Source of the DNA: Zingiber officinale
Taxonomy: Eukaryota > Streptophyta > Magnoliopsida > Zingiberales > Zingiberaceae
DNA length: 64,000 nucleotides
NCBI RefSeq assembly: GCF_018446385.1
Contig: NC_056000.1
Location: 37,795,511 to 37,859,510 of the forward strand
Direction: 5' to 3'
The first letter of the stretch is position 1, and every line of letters begins with the position of its first letter. This document shows, in pieces, positions 34,501-48,113 of the stretch. Made by a program: the position numbers and the translations under genes. The notes below the pieces were generated by a model. That model did not search any database and was not told where the DNA came from. It saw only the letters and a program-made list of their open reading frames with translations.

Positions 34501-37500
34501 CAACATTACGATGATGCTTCTACAATATAAACTTGATCTCAAGTCCAAGCAATCTTACCAACTATAAAGCTTCTTCAATGGAAAGATTAAAGCCACTTAT
34601 CTCTCTTCAGTGGATGACAGTGAGAAATGGAAGTTTTTTCTCTACACCAAGAGAGCAATGTAGACCTCAATTGAAAAGCATAGCGAAATCTGCATTATGA
34701 AAGCCAACCAATTCCAAATTGGCATCTTCAGCACAATTAAACCATTGCAATTGGCAGCAAGCAGGCTTTACATTGATCATGCAACTGTTAAGACTTTTCG
34801 ACAAAAAACTCTCATTTCTCAAATTTCTCAATTAGAGTATAGTTCCAATCTCCATGAAAAAGGGAAGTCGTTCTAAAGAGGTAGAGATGATCAAATAGAA
34901 TAGCATTTACTTACAAAAGGTAACAACCAAGGGAAAGATAATACTTCTGGGCTATTATAAGAAAAAGGCTTTGCATGGATCTCATGCCTAATATTCATAA
35001 CATAAAACTACAAAAAAAAACATAAGGGTAAAAGAGCTTGAGCTTCAATTCAGCAGACCTGAAGGGTACTTGCAAGATTAAGACATTTTCCTAAAGCACT
35101 CGATGGCCATTATATGTTTCATTGAACTGCAGTTCTGAATTAATTCCTTATAGTATATTCTAGCAATTCATAATTTTCTTACTGATATACAAGTCCAGAC
35201 AAACAATGATTCCCAAGATAATAAAGTAAGAATTTATGTAAAATCCTCAACAATTATTCCAATTGAAGTCAAATGGATATATACTCTGGAACATAAGAAA
35301 TATCTTAGAAAATAAATAACCACTATCACCAATCCCCGACTTAGAGGGGAAGCCCACCAAATATAAGTGCAATATAGCTAAATGTATAATAGTCTAGCAA
35401 ATCAACTGATAGAGGAGAGAATAACGCATAGAAGATTTGATTCATTACTTGATCATTTCTTTGGCAGATTTAATACAGGTGAAATATAACTAGCGTATAA
35501 TAGTCTAGTAAATCAACTAAAAGGAGAGAATACTGCATAGCAGACCTGATTCATTACTTCCTTGATCATTTGTTTGGCAGATTCAATTTGTCTTTGGTCT
35601 CCAGTTACACGAACAATTCTTTCCTTTGATGCATCACCCTCAGGTAGATGTTGTGGAATTAACTAACAGCAGAAGTAATAAGGTAGAAACAAACCAAGCA
35701 ATTGATTATCAGTGTGTTAAAATTAACCACTATTAAATTCAAGGGAAATGATTTATTTTAATATCACTACCTGTATTCGAGCACCAGATCTAGTTTGTAG
35801 ATTTTTAATAGTCTCACCACCCTTGCCTATGATTATACCTACCTATACAAAGGAAAACACAAACTAATCAAGAAAAGTTATCTAAAAATAAATGCATATG
35901 GATTACGCGTACCTTCTCATTTGGCACTGTAATTTCAAACTGTTCTCCACCAGATTGTAAAGTACCAAAACCTCTGGCCACAAGGGATGGTGAACCACCA
36001 GCCTCAGCCTAAGAAGAAAAAGATGTGGGATGCAATTAGGAAGCAATTCAAGAGTTAGGCATATAGCTAAATTTATCATGATAATAGAACATAAGCCAAG
36101 ATGGATTTGCAAATAATCACCACACAGACCTCAGCAATGACATCCTTTACGAGTTTCTCAGCCCTGTTAACGCTGTCCAGAGACCCAATTAGTTCCACTG
36201 GCCGACAATTAGAGCTTGGATCAGCTTCAGCATCTCTTGTTATCTGAATTTTAGCACCTGAGTTGTACTGCAGGTATCTTATTGTCTCACCAGATTTCCC
36301 AATAAGAACACCAACCTGTATATGATGTTTCATCAATAAATCTCATTCTCAAATGAGCACAATTAGAAAAACTCAATGTCTTTTTCCATGCCAAATCTCC
36401 AACTTGATGAAAATGATTGTTATGTAGTATATTATTATGGAGTAAAAAAAAGAACACATGTTGCTTTGCAAACCACTAATCTGCTATAATTGGACAAGCA
36501 TCCATGTTATGTAGCACATTCAACCTGTCGACTATAAAAAATTGCTAAGATAAATCAAAAGAAAATGGAAATAATGCCACTCCATATCAGATTCCAATCA
36601 ATCTATGAATGCATAACATAATGTTTAACATGGGCACATGATAAAGAGAAAAAAAGCAGTTACTTTCTGTGTTTGCCACAAAATGCAATCAGCTTGGCAG
36701 TAATAATGTTATGCAAAGAAAATTTATCTTCACAAATTCATATTGAATATAAGTAAAAAAATAACCAACAGATGAATAAAGTTACTGCCAGGCATCACAC
36801 AGCCCAATACAGATAGAAAACAAGAGGTTATTTTCCACTATGTCTGCCACAAATGCAATCAGCTTGACAGACAATGATGCCATATTTGAATCTAACTAAA
36901 ATTAGCCAACATATGGTGATATGGATAAAGTTAATATGGCTTTCTCTTTCAGATTCATTATTGTAATGTTGGAGGTAGATAAATTAATTATTAGATTATT
37001 TAGGATAGCAACATGTTCCATTGTTCTTATGAATGCCCTTGGATTGCCTCACTGCTGTTCCATTCTAGTTTATCCTTGAATCCATTATTGTTCATTTAAC
37101 TTTTCCTTTTACAAGCAACATGGTGTGATAACAACGCTGATATCAACCATCTCCACTTATCAAAGAATATTGCACACCCAAACCTAACCATCCATTCAAA
37201 TTACAAATGAGATGACAAGCTAGGTCATTCCAAAACATAAGATGATGTTATCTAAATTGACATAACATGCAAATTGAAGCTCTTGCACAAATTGAAATAC
37301 ACAAGAATAGACTAAGAGACATGTATTGAAAACATTTGAGATTCAGGACACATTAATTGAAAAAACACAATTTATGGGAAGATATCAAAAAAATACTAGG
37401 AAGGAAGTACCTTATTGTTAGGCACTTCAATTTTACGAGTTGTTATGACTGCATCTGCTGAAGGTGCATCGACACTCTCAACATTTTCTTCAGGCAGAAC

Positions 37501-38380
37501 CTTACCATTTTCTTCTGGTTTAGTTTCCAATTCTTGTAACTCTTTGCCAGTGTCAGAAGCAACGGCATCTGTTAACAAGTGCCACCAGTTTGATTATCTA
37601 TCTTAAAACCAAACAAAGCTAAAAACAAACAAAGGAAATCCACCCTCCAATAAATGGAAGAATGTAGAAAGAGACTAAACAACCACAAGCAACCATGTCA
37701 TTAACTCATCTATCAATCCACGTCACACTCCATGTTAGTAGTGTATATATCCATGATTTCATTATTTGAAAGTATACAGTTAAAAAAAAAAAATCCAGGC
37801 CAATATAGATTCATGGAACCATTTCATTAAAATATCAAACAACCAGCCATAGAAGTCACTCAAAAACTACCAAAAGAAAAGAGGCAAACGAACCATTGAC
37901 TTCTGCATCTTCACGTTGCATCTGGTTATCGGTTTTCACTTCAGCGGCCTCAGACACCTCTACCTTATGGTTGTCATTTTCTGTGTCGTCCGTTTGTACG
38001 ACATCCGCTGCACAATTAGTGTACCAATGAGATACAACCCGAAAAGAAGAAACGCTAAGTAATCAAATTACGAAAGATCCAAAAAAACAGAATCCAGAGC
38101 CATCCAACGACACACCTTCGGGGATATCTCCCTCGCCCGATCTAGGGTCGTCGGCGGAAGCTAGGGCGGGGAAATCGGTTGCGACTTCTTGCTTCTTGAG
38201 TGGCGTCTCTTCACCGACGTCACGGAACTCCGGATCCTCAATTTTCCGCTTGTGGCTTTCGCCGACAGTTACGGTCTCGTCGGCTGCGCCGCTGGATCCG
38301 TCGACTTTCACTCCTGGCGAAGACATGACTTCTTCTGCGGCGGCCTGATCAACAGCCAACTGCACTTCGGAATCCGCCAT
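31552..38380 (-). CDS. Two-KH-domain nucleic-acid-binding protein, FUBP-like
   Basis: Eight exons: 38380-38116, 38007-37894, 37568-37411, 36315-36130, 36008-35913, 35842-35771, 35662-35546 and 32643-31552. All borders are GT..AG and phases agree, giving 2100 nt and 699 residues. Residues 1-179 are acidic and disordered, with a basic KRK patch near 44-46. KH1 (about 179-241) has the GKSG loop at 185-188. KH2 (about 265-335) has GKGG at 279-282 and VRVTGD. The last exon (337-699) is a Tyr/Gln/Gly/Pro/Ser-rich tail with repeated YGQ, SGYG and PGYQ motifs, like the tails of human FUBP/KSRP proteins and other condensate-forming RNA-binding proteins. Plant relatives are annotated as KH-domain or far-upstream-element-binding proteins and bind single-stranded RNA or DNA in the nucleus. 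Two KH domains, rather than four as in animal FUBPs, is the usual plant form. Intron 7 is about 2.9 kb. Confidence 0.9.
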
Positions 38381-38530
38381 GGTAAGAGACGACTAATAGA
38401 GGCGGAGATCGAGCAGCGAAACGGTCAAACTGGAGAAGGTACGGAGAGGAACAGCGAATAGGGTTTTTGATCAGATTGGAAGGGGGAACTGCTCTCTGCG
38501 TTTTTATAGTACGGCGGGCTGGACCGGCTG
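38381..38530 (-). promoter_or_regulatory. 5' UTR and proximal promoter of the KH-protein gene
   Basis: The sequence is GC-richer than the AT-rich DNA beyond 38570. On the gene's strand, TATAAAAACG (about 38500-38509) is a plausible TATA box some 120 bp before the ATG, which would give a leader of roughly 90 nt. Confidence 0.5.
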
Positions 38531-41260
38531 GTTGATGGGCTTGGGAGCACACTAGTAAGATGAGCTTTTCACCATCACACAAAATTTAAAATTATTATAA
38601 TTATTAAAAAGGCATCTTTTATTTAAAAAAATTAAAATTACATCTTAATATATTATTTATTCCAAAAAATATTCTTATTTCTACATTATTATAATAACTA
38701 TACAGTAATTGTTATAATATTTAATACTAATGATGCTAAAATAAATTGATTCAACTTATTTAAAAATATTATAGATAGTACACTATTATATATATATAAA
38801 AGATTTACTAACTTAGTCTAATTACTTAAACTTGATTGAAATGTGACAATGATTTTATCTAAAATCGTTTTAAAATGACTATTAATATCGTGTAGTAGTC
38901 ATTCAATAGATATTCATTTTGACCTTTCTAAATTGACATTGATCAATTTTATACAAGGTTAACCAAGTGAGTAAATAATTTTTATATAGAAATATTTTAT
39001 GTATAATATTTGAAGATACTTGAAAAAAGAGACGTTAGTCCTGGATCTTGACTATGTCTTGGACGGGACTTGAAATGAGTATATTTGTACTCAAAGGACT
39101 ATCACACGAATATAAGACTTTTCATCATAAATGAGATAGTCTAGTTTATTAGAGAAGTGACAAATTTATTATAATATTGCAAGAGGTAATAATCTATCAT
39201 TTTTATCCAATTTCTTCCAAAAGGGAAATATATTGATTAGGAATTTATTTCTCCTAATGCATGTAGGTGTAGAAGCTAAACCATGTAAATTTTTTAAATA
39301 TATTTTTTATATTTAGTATCTAGATATTACAATTCCACTAATCCATAAATAGTTCGGTCTCATATGTTACCTATTAAATAAATTTAAAAAGCCTAGCGAT
39401 GTAAATTCTTAGAGAGAGAGTAGGGTGAAATTAAGGTTTATTGGAGGATGGTTAATTGAGTAATGAAATTAGATGGCCTCCTAGGCAACATTTGAGCTGG
39501 GACATTTTTTTTTCCTTGAGATCAAATTTTATTTTTGTTTCCTATGATAAACTTTGAGGCATGTGCACATTTAAGGACTTATTTGTTTAGAAAAATGTTT
39601 TACTTTTACTTTTTAAAAAGTATAAAGGTTAAAAAACTAAAATTTAAAATAAATATTTAGTATTAGTTTTTTTATATGTTAAAAATTTCGGTTATAGAAT
39701 TTTAAAATATTGATATGATTTGAATTGAAGGCATTTTCATTAAAAAATAAATAGTTTTATTGATGGAAATTTTCGTGGTAATTTTGTTGGTATAAGAGTT
39801 TAGTAGTAGAATTATGATGAAAAATATTTTATCAGGAGATAATTCATTGAGAAATACTTACTGACGGAAAATAAACTCCGTCGGTATTTTTCGATGAAAA
39901 AATAATTTCTATAACAAATATCACCGATGAAATAATATATTCTATTGATATTTTTATAAAAGACTTACCAACGAAATTACCTATTGCGTCAGTGGTTGTC
40001 GATAACCACCAACGGAATAGGTGATTCCGTTGATAAATTATAAAAGGATTACCGACAAAATACAGTATTCCAACAATTATCATTGACGGAATACCGATTC
40101 CGTTAGTAAATATTAAAAGATTTATCGACAGACTACGATATTTTGTCAGTAAATCTTTTGATATTTATTAACGGACATAGGTATTCCGTCGGTATTTCAA
40201 AAAGAAAATCAATCCAGCAAACCTGAATTAGGCCCTATCCTAGTTATAATTTTTATATATAAATAAAATCATCACAAAACAATGACATCCATAGTCCACA
40301 CAAACATATTTTACATTCATCTATACAATGCACAATCGACACATCAAACACATTTTCACAATACAAGTATATTTTATAATCCATAGCAGAAACAATCACA
40401 ACTATTTACAACAAACAATATTTGAACATAATCCAACATCCATACAAACAATTTAATAGAAAAAAAACTATACTATTAATAATCCATAATCAAAATAATA
40501 CATCTTAAATACAATAGATTTATATCATATTTATGTATAAATAAAAATGTTCATATGTATAACCAAATTTAATACTGGATAAAAGAAATAAGTAAATAAC
40601 AATCATCAATGTTAATAGGTCTGGACTATTAAAATATATAGTAATAAAATGTTTAGAAGTCTAGACTATTAAAACATATGGTAATACAATGTTTAGAAAT
40701 TTGTTCATAAAAGCATCATGATCCTCACATCCGATCCTCATCAGCTCTCGTCTGCATCCAGCAGCCATCCATTATTTCATCTTCTTATCCATTGAGGCAA
40801 TTTCAATGCGCAATTCTTTATTTTTTCTGTCTTAAAGACTATATCTTAGAAGAAGAGGAAAAGGAACCATCACGATCCCTAAGAGTCTTCAAACGATCAA
40901 ATGTGGCTTTGGCCTGGGAGCCAAGGCCGTAGAGGATGGAGTTTTTTTGTCCGTCCACCGACAACATCATAATGAATCTCATTTAGTGCCACGATGGATA
41001 GAGGTTGTGACTTGTGACTCCCCCCTCTGCTGGTGACTGAGATGCCTGAGTCACTCTATTTATCATTTCCTGTTTGGAAAAATATAATATGAATATTTTT
41101 CAATTTGATCACAATTACTAAAGTTAATAAGATAGAAATAATTAAATATAATAAATAAATAATCTTACGTATATGACATTCGATTTAGTATCGACAAATG
41201 TGGCATCCTTCTTCTTATGGGTCTTAAAAAAAACCTTTATACAAGTAGGTTGGCAGGCTA
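38531..41260. other. AT-rich intergenic DNA
   Basis: No gene was recognised. It holds the repeat-rich block listed at 39840-40200. The last eight bases before 41269 are the left target duplication of the hAT element. Confidence 0.5.
39840..40200. repeat. Block of short inverted repeats, possible subterminal region of a DNA transposon
   Basis: CCGACGGAA/TTCCGTCGGTA-type motifs occur about a dozen times in both orientations, with spacers of 20-40 bp. Dense short repeats in both directions are typical of the subterminal regions of CACTA-type transposons. No CACTA terminus or target duplication was found, so the class is uncertain. Confidence 0.5.
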
Positions 41261-41521
41261 GTCACATTCAGAGCCGTATCGGTATTTGACGAGGCCCGAA
41301 GCGAAAATAAAAAGTGACCCTTTTATTGATAAATAATTGTAATGTTCAGTTTGCAAATAATAAATACATAAAATACACAAATAAACCAAAAATAATATAT
41401 TACATCAATAAAAAAGTTAATAAATATTTTAAATAATTATATAAACAGAACTCGTCTAGTTGTTTTAGAGACAAAAATATTTATCAAATCTGCATAATCT
41501 AATTGTCGGACTATTTCTTTC

Positions 41522-43918
41522 TCAATCGATAACATTGCTATTTGCTAGCTCATTCAGTCTATCTTGTGACATTGTTGATCGAAGATAATTCTTGATTAAC
41601 TTCAACTTCGAGAAACTTCTTTCTACCGATGCAATTGTTATTGGTATGGTTAACAAAATCTTATAGGCAATGCAAGTGTTTGGGAATAAAACATTTAGTT
41701 TTGCTAGACATTGTAGCATATCAAGTGCTCTTTTTTCATTTGTTAAATAACATCTCACGACCATCAACTCTGAACGCAACTCATCACCATTAATGTCTGA
41801 ACGTCCATCGTGACTCAAAAATTGTTGAAGCTTCATACAAGACTTCATCAAGCTAGTTAAAGGCTCACTCTTTAACTTTTCCAAATTCAATAAAAACCCA
41901 AAAATCTCTTGATATTGTTTAAATTGTTCAAATAGAACTTGAAGAGAAGATCGAGCTTGATCAATTATAAATAAAAAATATTCAACTCTAAAAGACTCTT
42001 CACCTAATCGTGTCACATTATTATTGCCACTTTCATCAAATTGTTTCTTTCTTCGAATGATGTGTTTTTCTCGAAATTTAGGTTCAATCCCCATTTCACT
42101 TGCCATTTGTTTAGCTTCATTCATGGAACTAGCAAACCCTTCTTCTCTAAACTTATCAAGAAATTGATCAAGCCCTTGTAATAGATTGATCGCAATATCA
42201 ATATCCATATCTTCAGATTGAATAAACTTGCTCACGGTATTTATTGCTTGTAACAAGTTATACCAGATTACTATTCCAAGCAAGAACTCAAAACTCTCAA
42301 GATCATATAGGGCTAAGGTCTCAACATCACTCTTTGTTTTAGAATCTTCAGCAACTTCTGCCAAATCAAGTAAAGCATCTCTTATATGTACAATTTGCTC
42401 TTTTATGGCTTTCACACTTTTAGCATGACTTTCCCAATGGGTATGTGACAATGGCTTAACAGTCAAACCAGACACCTTATCTTTAAAAATTTTCCATCTC
42501 TTTGTAGAGGAAGAAAACAATGTGTAGATGCGTTGCACCACTCCAAAGAATGACTTGGCTTTAGGATAGCATTCCACCATACCAACTAAGGTCAAATTAA
42601 GACTATGATAACCACATGCTGTATAAAAAATTCTAGGATTTATTTCAAACAATCTTTTTTGTACACCTTTGTGTCTTTCACTCATGTTAGATCCATTGTC
42701 ATACCCCTATCCTCTTATGTCATCAATGTCAAGCCCACCTCTAGTTAACGCATTCATAAGTTCACTTGATAACCCAAGACCTGATGTGTCATCCACCTTC
42801 AAAAACTCAACCCAATATTCTTCTACTTTTGGTGTGCCTGTTGAATCATCCAAGCATCGTAGCACTAGAGACATTTGTTCTTGATGACTTGCATCTGGAG
42901 TACAATCAAGTATTACTAAAAAATATTTTGCATGTTTAACTTTTGCAATGATTGACCTTTTCACTTCATTTGCTAAAGTTTCATCAATTCATTCTGAATT
43001 TTGGGACTAAAATATGTATATTGAGATTCCCTTGCTTCACGACATCGAACATGCTCTTCCATCACTGGATCAAACTCAACAACCATTTCTCTCATTTGCA
43101 AAAATAGTCCATTATTCTCGACATAAAGTTTCTCATCATCCCCTTGAAAGGCCAAAGTATCTTTAGCAAGTGTTTTCACAATGGAGATTATTCTTGTTGA
43201 CACTTGCCTCCAATGTTGTCTTTCTTTGTTGATTTGAAGTTGCATACTGTAATCAATTGTTTAATTTTTTTAAGCCTCTTTTCTGATTCAACCCAAGCAA
43301 TCATGTAATCCATATGATCTCTACTAGCTTCATGTTGTTTAAGACTTCTATGTATATTACGTCGGTCTTTATATCTATCATTATCCAAATTCCCCATTCT
43401 ACTCATCATTTGTTTAGTCTTCAACTTGCAACAAAAGCAAAATATTTTATCCAATGAAATAGAATATACAAGTCATCTTCTATCTATTGTTTGTCCATTT
43501 GTCATTACCTGTGTATAATGCGATGAATCAAAATGTCTATTGTTATTATCCTTAGGAAACAAAAAATCATTCACTCTTTTTGGACCCATTTCTATTAAGT
43601 AATCTCTCAATTTTTGACTGAAGTTATTCCAATTTTCAGGATCCTGCAAATTCAGAGTTGAATCTAATTTTTCATGTTGAGAGTCTTCTTCTAAGTTTTC
43701 ATTCGACTCGATCAAATTGGCAGCCTCAACTAATTCCTCATTTTCATTTGACTTTGTTCTTCAATCACCAAATTATCCCCTAATTCCTCTCTTTCTATTC
43801 TGCTACTTCTAATAAAATATTTGTTAATATCACCGGCTTGACTTTGAATTAATGCCTTGTCCCTTTGTTTCATTTTTCTCTTTTGAGCTCTAGACATATA
43901 TTTAGGAGGCATTTCCAA
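41522..43918 (-). pseudogene. hAT transposase (zinc-finger / DUF4371 / dimerisation type), degraded
   Basis: A former frame of about 780 codons on the minus strand. Its order is a basic start (RAQKRKMKQRDK), a TTF/ZMYM-type zinc-finger segment (FLFPKDNNNRHF, KIFCFCCKL), and the DUF4371-like core (FQGDDEKLY, YFLVILDCTPDASHQEQMS, DNGSNM, CGYHSLNL). The hAT C-terminal dimerisation region is ILLTIPITIASVERSFSKLK. Frame changes are seen near 43735, 43250 and 42980. In-frame stops occur at about 43473 (Trp codon to TGA) and near 42707 (Gln codon to TAG). The last 387 codons (42685-41522) are open. The source copy cannot make active transposase. The acidic residue in LDCT and the C-terminal Ser-rich motif remain visible. 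Confidence 0.88.
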
Positions 43919-44629
43919 TATTCTTTTATTATACCTGCAAGGTATTAAAATTGGATATTAACTCAATAATTCGTGCTTACATTCAAGAGTAACAATATAT
44001 TATGTTAGATTTTTTTGGATAGTTTTCTGATAAAAAATTGATTAATCCAAACAACATTTAATCAGAAGAGGCAGCTACAATTAACCAACAATGTATATAA
44101 GAATACTGTTAGGACCAAAAGTAGCTAGAGGGGGGGGGGGGGGTGAATAGCTCGTCGCGTTCTCTCGGTGCTCGGCGTTGATTGGCGTTGCTTGTTTCTT
44201 CAAGAATATGCAGCGGAAAATACAGAAACAAATGCAACAACGCTAACACGGTTGGTTTACTTGGTATCCACCTCACAAGAGGTGACTAGTCCAAGGATCC
44301 ACACCACGCACGCACCCTCCACTATGAAAACACTCCTTTTCGGTAACTACCGAGGGCGGAGAAGCCCTACAAGACTCTCAGTACAAGAAGAAAGGAAAGG
44401 GAAACAAAATACAAGCGCAAAGCTTACAATGAGTACTGAAAACCCTAACCCTAGCTTCTCTTCTTGCCTTTGATCCGCCTCTTGACTTGGAAAGCTTCCA
44501 AGATCCTTAAAGAACTGGCGACCTGATCTTTGAGAGCGCTGTGGAGGAGTAGGCGAGAGCTCTGGAGTGAATCGGTGTAGATATTCCGCAGCCATCGAAC
44601 GCCTGCAGCTATAAACGACGCCAACGGTC

Positions 44630-44905
44630 GGATCCCGATCGATTCGAATGTTCCCAATCGATCGAGGAGGCTTTGGATCGATCCACGGATCGATCCAGAG
44701 CGCCTCTGTGCTCTGGAAACGCGCCTGGATCGATCCACGGATCGATCCAGCGCTTATCGCGCGAAGCAGCCGCGTCCCAATCGATCCACTGATCGATTGG
44801 GACATCTGGATCGATCCACGGATCGATCCAGAAGCTGGGACAGGTCTGGATCGATCCACTGATCGATCCAGAGCCTGGATCGATCCACGGATCGATCCAG
44901 CACTT
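44630..44905. repeat. ATCGAT-palindrome array in Element D left LTR
   Basis: Around a dozen ATCGAT hexamers arranged as imperfect palindromes of about 24 bp, each TGGATCGATCC-NN-GGATCGATCCA, with variable spacers. The same array is in the other LTR (50550-50830). Because the unit has no stops, all frames read as repeats such as WIDPWIDP or GSIRGSIQ; these are not real proteins. Confidence 0.92.
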
Positions 44906-45189
44906 GGTTTTTGTCCAAAACCAAGTCCCAAACATCCCTAACCAACATTCGGTCAACCTTGACCTGTTGGTATGTCATGCCTAGCATCTAGTCACTCCCT
45001 TGACCTGCTAGGACTCCCTTACCAAGTGTCCGGTCAATCCCTTTGACCCACTTGGACTTTTCTCTGTGCCAAGTATCCGGTCAATCCCTTTGACCTACTT
45101 GGACTTTTCTTTCATGCCAAGTATCCAGTCAATCCTTTGACCTACTTGGACTTCCCAGCACCAGATGTCCGATCATCCTTGATCCATCT

Positions 45190-45510
45190 GGATTTTCCCT
45201 TGCCTGGCTTCACTCACCAGGACTTTCACCTAGCTTCACTCACTAGGGTTTTCATCTGCCTAGCTTCACTCACTAGGACTTTCACCTGGCTTCACTCACC
45301 AGGGTTTTCCATCTGCCTAGCTTCACTCACTAGGACTTTCACCTGGCTTCACTCACCAGGATTTCCATCTGCCTAGCTTCACTCACTAGGACTTTCACCT
45401 GGCTTCACTCACCAGGATTTCCATCTGCCTAGCTTCACTCACTAGGACTTTCACCTGGCTTCACTCACCAGGATTTCCTTCTGCCTGGCTTCACTCTCCA
45501 GGACTTTCAT
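45190..45510. repeat. Tandem array of TTCACTCACCAGGA units in Element D left LTR
   Basis: Alternating units of CTAGCTTCACTCACTAGGAC and CTGGCTTCACTCACCAGGA, giving a higher-order repeat of about 55 bp present about five times. The right LTR has a matching array (51125-51440) with a different number and order of units. Confidence 0.88.
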
Positions 45511-45673
45511 TTTGCCTAACATCCCAGTTAGGACTTCCCAGTCAAGTATCCAGTCAACCTTGACCTACTTGACTCTTCTTCAATCAATATCTTATTGTCA
45601 AACATCTAAACTCAAACCAAGACTCAGCTTGGTTACCCAGGTCAACCTTGACCTGAGGGATATTGCACCAACA

Positions 45674-45687
45674 ATCTCCCCCTTTTT
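45674..45687 (-). other. Polypurine tract of Element D
   Basis: The minus strand reads AAAAAGGGGGAGAT directly inside the 3' LTR, identical to that of Element A. Confidence 0.85.
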
Positions 45688-48113
45688 GATGTTTGACAAT
45701 ACCACAATAACACTTACAATTCCATATGTAAGTTAGAATAATCCCATAGCCTCCTTCTTCATGCCACTAGGTAATGAAAGCATAAATTAAGCTCTTCATT
45801 CTCCCCCTAAGAGGGCAAACTCCCTCTAGGTAATGAAAGCCTAACTTACTCCCTTTCATGAGTCCTTTCATTCTCCCCCTATGACCTTCCCATAGGTAAT
45901 GAAGGACTAAGCTTAACCATACATTCTCCCCTTATTGGCACACATCAACCCATCGTTGGACACACATCAACCTATGCTCCAATTCTGGGCACACTTCAAC
46001 AAATCCATTTGTTGAAGACTCTCCCCTCGAAGAGTTGCTCATCGTTGTTCACAACATCACTCGTTGTGATCAACACGATAATGAAGGTCCCATACCCTTC
46101 ATTTATCCTTAACTTCTCCCTCAATGTAGACAACTACCCAACCTTGAGCATTATCTACCACTTGAGTGTCCACTTGAAATAATGAGGATATCCACTCCCC
46201 ATTTCTCCCCATTTCAAGTTTAAATGCTCAACCTTGAGCAAGTTCACAACAGAAGGTTAACCACCTTCCAAGGTTCATGAAAAATAATTTTCATGTCTTT
46301 AAAGAGTCCCTCCCCCTAAAGACATGGTGGTAACTTCTGTCATTGCACCAACAATGACTTGGAATTCCTAAAATATTAGGAAACCCAAATTTAGAAGTTT
46401 TGAGGTTCAAATATTCAAAATTTGAAACAACCTCAACCTAAACTTCTACTTAGTCTTCGTTAACCAATCCATCCTTGTTTTCAACATGAAAACACCCTTT
46501 GTATGTATACAAATGTATTTAAGGGGTTTGAAATGGTTACCTAGACTCAAAGAGGTTCAAAGATGCTGAAATCAGGCCTTCCCAGCCAAAATCAGCAACA
46601 TGGATCGATTGGAGTTGGGTTCCAATCGATTGAACCTTTCTGAATCGATCCACGGATCGATTCAGACTCCCTGGATCGATCCAGCGAGCTTCTGCTCGCG
46701 GAAATTGCCGTTTGAATCGATCCATGGATCGATTCATGGAACTCCAATCGATCCATGGATCGATCGGAGCTCTGATAGTTGCTGAAATTCCATTTCAGTC
46801 AACTTCAGAAACCCCTAGAAAATTCTACAAAAATCCAAAAATTATGAAATTTCGTGTAGACATTATTTAGGGCATACTTAATCATGGAAAAATAGTTTTC
46901 TATGAAAATACATCATATTTTCAAAGATTGACACAAACTTGAAAGCTTGCAAAAACTTTAGTGTTTTTCTTCAAGTTTGTGTCTAACTATTCAATGGTGA
47001 TTACTATCAAAAGATAGCCTTCACCAAGGTTTTCCAAAAACATTTTAAAAACATTTTCAAAACCAATATCCCATCATGTTCCTTGGGTATAATGCACATG
47101 ACTTGTACATTAGCTTTCCCAATGATGGGAAAACACATAACTATGTGTTTTGATGAACTTAAAACTCAAAAGAATGCACTAAATCAACATCTTGAGTTTT
47201 GTTCATCATCCTAACATCTCACTTGTATCTAATGTGCACTGAAACACATACAAGTCATCTTATAAGTCTTTGTGAGATGTAAGATTTTGGTTTTGCCCTA
47301 TTCTAGGGATCATGCATATCTATCTAGGCATTTTGAGAGGTAGACATCCACAAAGGATGTCACTTGTTTATTCCACTTGTTGTAAACAAATGCCACTTGT
47401 TTAACTAATGCCATATGTCCTTAATTTTAAAGGAAATAAACATAATGCATGATAATGTTATGACATACATCAAAATAAAATAGCTTTCAAAAGAAAGATT
47501 CCTATAACTACATGATGTATGTATGGCATGACATGGTATTTTTGTATTTTTCATGATAAGTCATGAATGCAAAATACAAATAAGATAAAATATGATGTCA
47601 TGGCATATTATGAGCAAACAATCATGGCAAGGTTTAGCATAAATAAAATATACCTAGATTAACTATCTAAGTATCGTTAATCTTAGCTAATCCTAAAACT
47701 TAAACCCTAGATTGCCCAAAGTGCTTCAAGAGAGTGCCAAAACCTAAATGGGCATTTCTAATTCTCTTGATTAATTTATGCCAATTGAAATTAAGCTTAT
47801 CCTCAAATGTTGGCATATTCCATTTTTCCTCAAGAGTAATCACTTTTAAATTTAGGGCCCGGATTACCTTAAATTGCCTAAGAACATACCAAAAACCCAA
47901 CTTGATAGTTCTTATTAATTTTTCAATATGTGCCATTTAAAATTAAAAACAATTCTTCCACCATTAGACACATTTTACTCTTTCAAGGAGTAATCAATAA
48001 TTCCATTTCATTTTCAAAGGTTAACAAAAACCTTGAAAATGCTCCTTGAGTGTCAATTTCCTCAAAGTTGGGTTAACCACCCTTCTAATCGGAGTTGACA
48101 CTCTCTAACCCAT
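45688..48113 (-). other. Element D internal noncoding region 3' of gag
   Basis: About 2.4 kb without an open protein frame. It contains several CTCCCCCTA motifs near 45800-46310. A second cluster of ATCGATCC/GGATCGAT palindromes (46600-46770) is related to the LTR array but independent of it. No protease or pol motif was seen. Confidence 0.7.

Larger units (their letters stand above)
44107..45673 (-). repeat. Element D 3' LTR (left copy)
   Basis: 1567 bp, TGTTAGGACC..GCACCAACA on the plus strand. It contains a G-run near 44131-44145, an array of ATCGATCC-NN-GGATCGAT palindromes (44630-44905) and a tandem array of CTTCACTCACCAGGA-type units (45190-45510). Confidence 0.93.

Noticed and set aside
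44640-44987. Overlapping ORFs reading WIDPWIDP, GSIRGSIQ and DRSVDRSR in all frames
   Set aside because: They are translations of the ATCGAT palindrome array in the LTR; every frame is open because the unit has no stop codon. The same holds for 50526-50915.
45137-45376. CRISPR-like regular repeats (also 51065-51304)
   Set aside because: Units are directly adjacent, without unique spacers, inside a plant LTR; there are no cas genes and the genome is eukaryotic.
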